This document shows positions 63,891-64,000 of a stretch of 64,000 nucleotides of DNA, piece after piece. Source of the stretch: Nitrospira sp. (lineage in GTDB: Bacteria > Nitrospirota > Nitrospiria > Nitrospirales > Nitrospiraceae). The first letter of the stretch is position 1; each line of letters starts with the position of its first letter. Below the pieces are notes generated by a model. The model saw only the letters and a list, made by a program, of their open reading frames with translations, did not search any database and was not told the origin of the DNA. The stretch spans positions 52,825-116,824 of the forward strand of contig JANDJE010000005.1 in assembly GCA_024331095.1 (NCBI GenBank), given 5' to 3'. The translations under genes were made by a program, and so were the position numbers.

Positions 63891-64000
63891 TCAGTAGCCT
63901 GCTTTGGCGTTGGGGTTGACCTGGCTGGGGAACGGATCCAGGATGCTCTTGGGCGCCCCGTTCCAAATCACATCCGCCAAGTTCGACATGCGGCTGACAA
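63891..64000 (-). CDS. C-terminal end of an unidentified protein (cut by window edge)
   Basis: The minus strand reads, before a TGA at 63891-63893, 35 residues (VSRMSNLADVIWNGA, PKSILDPFPSQVNPNAKAGY) of a gene that continues past the window. The very strong terminator just downstream, and a clean frame through the edge, support a real and possibly highly expressed gene. Too little is visible to name it, and I do not guess. Confidence 0.6.
   Translation of the reverse strand, partial: VSRMSNLADVIWNGAPKSILDPFPSQVNPNAKAGY

Noticed and set aside
63891..64000. Naming the last gene (for example a nitrite oxidoreductase or cytochrome subunit)
   Set aside because: Thirty-five C-terminal residues without a known motif do not support any name.

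Overview
The window is a GC-rich chromosomal stretch of a free-living, Gram-negative-type bacterium: it encodes Pal and other outer-membrane lipoproteins, a phosphate-selective-type porin and a diderm complement of housekeeping genes. The gene style fits a Nitrospira-like member of Nitrospirota: PCP_red-domain proteins, an archaeal-type PheRS, and an assimilatory sulfur operon using an APS reductase. That taxonomic call is an inference from gene content; no rRNA or nitrite oxidoreductase gene is present to fix it. No insertion sequence, phage, CRISPR array or rRNA operon was seen. The region reads as core chromosome.

Layout. 1-9.3 kb: the start of ftsK, then a phosphate island. It holds pstS-pstC-pstA-pstB-phoU on the minus strand and, divergently, a second PstS-like protein plus a lipoprotein, facing a convergent porin. 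Three sets of 11-bp-period direct repeats (Pho-box-like) sit upstream of pstS, of the second PstS and of the porin, so the whole island looks like one Pho regulon. 9.5-13.3 kb: msrA, PilZ, pal, two short genes and tRNA-Arg. 13.3-16.4 kb: trmI-SDR-aroE-aroK. 16.5-23.6 kb (plus strand): NfeD protease and SPFH partner, a sigma-70 factor, lipB, glutamate dehydrogenase and two small unknowns. 23.8-28.2 kb: DacA, small membrane and zinc-ribbon proteins, an FG-GAP lipoprotein and a four-repeat PCP_red protein.

28.2-38.1 kb is one long minus-strand run, pheA-hisC-aroF-tyrA-aroA-cmk-plsC-rpsA-sppA-HU-PCP_red. It joins aromatic amino-acid synthesis to translation and envelope genes with very tight spacing. 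38.3-41.3 kb is yebC-ruvA-(Cys-rich secreted protein)-ruvB, with no ruvC. 41.6-43.4 kb has a zinc-ribbon/PCP_red protein and an HDOD protein. 43.5-51.0 kb is an assimilatory sulfate-reduction operon: Rrf2 regulator, a siroheme sulfite reductase fused to HEPN-like and TusA domains, an APS reductase, a TrpD2-like protein, CysD, and CysN fused to a degenerate APS kinase.

51.3-64 kb: a Fis-like pseudo-receiver protein, tRNA-Val, then thrS-infC-rpmI-rplT, in which infC appears to start at ATC. After rmuC comes a convergent fmt-rsmB-rpe-pheS-pheT operon whose PheRS subunits are of the archaeal/eukaryal type. The window ends with tRNA-fMet and the C-terminus of an unidentified minus-strand gene followed by a strong terminator.

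The most interesting points are the Pho-box set with the pstC homopolymer at its start, the infC ATC start, the archaeal-type PheRS beside the usual bacterial locus, and the unusual fused architecture of the sulfur operon.
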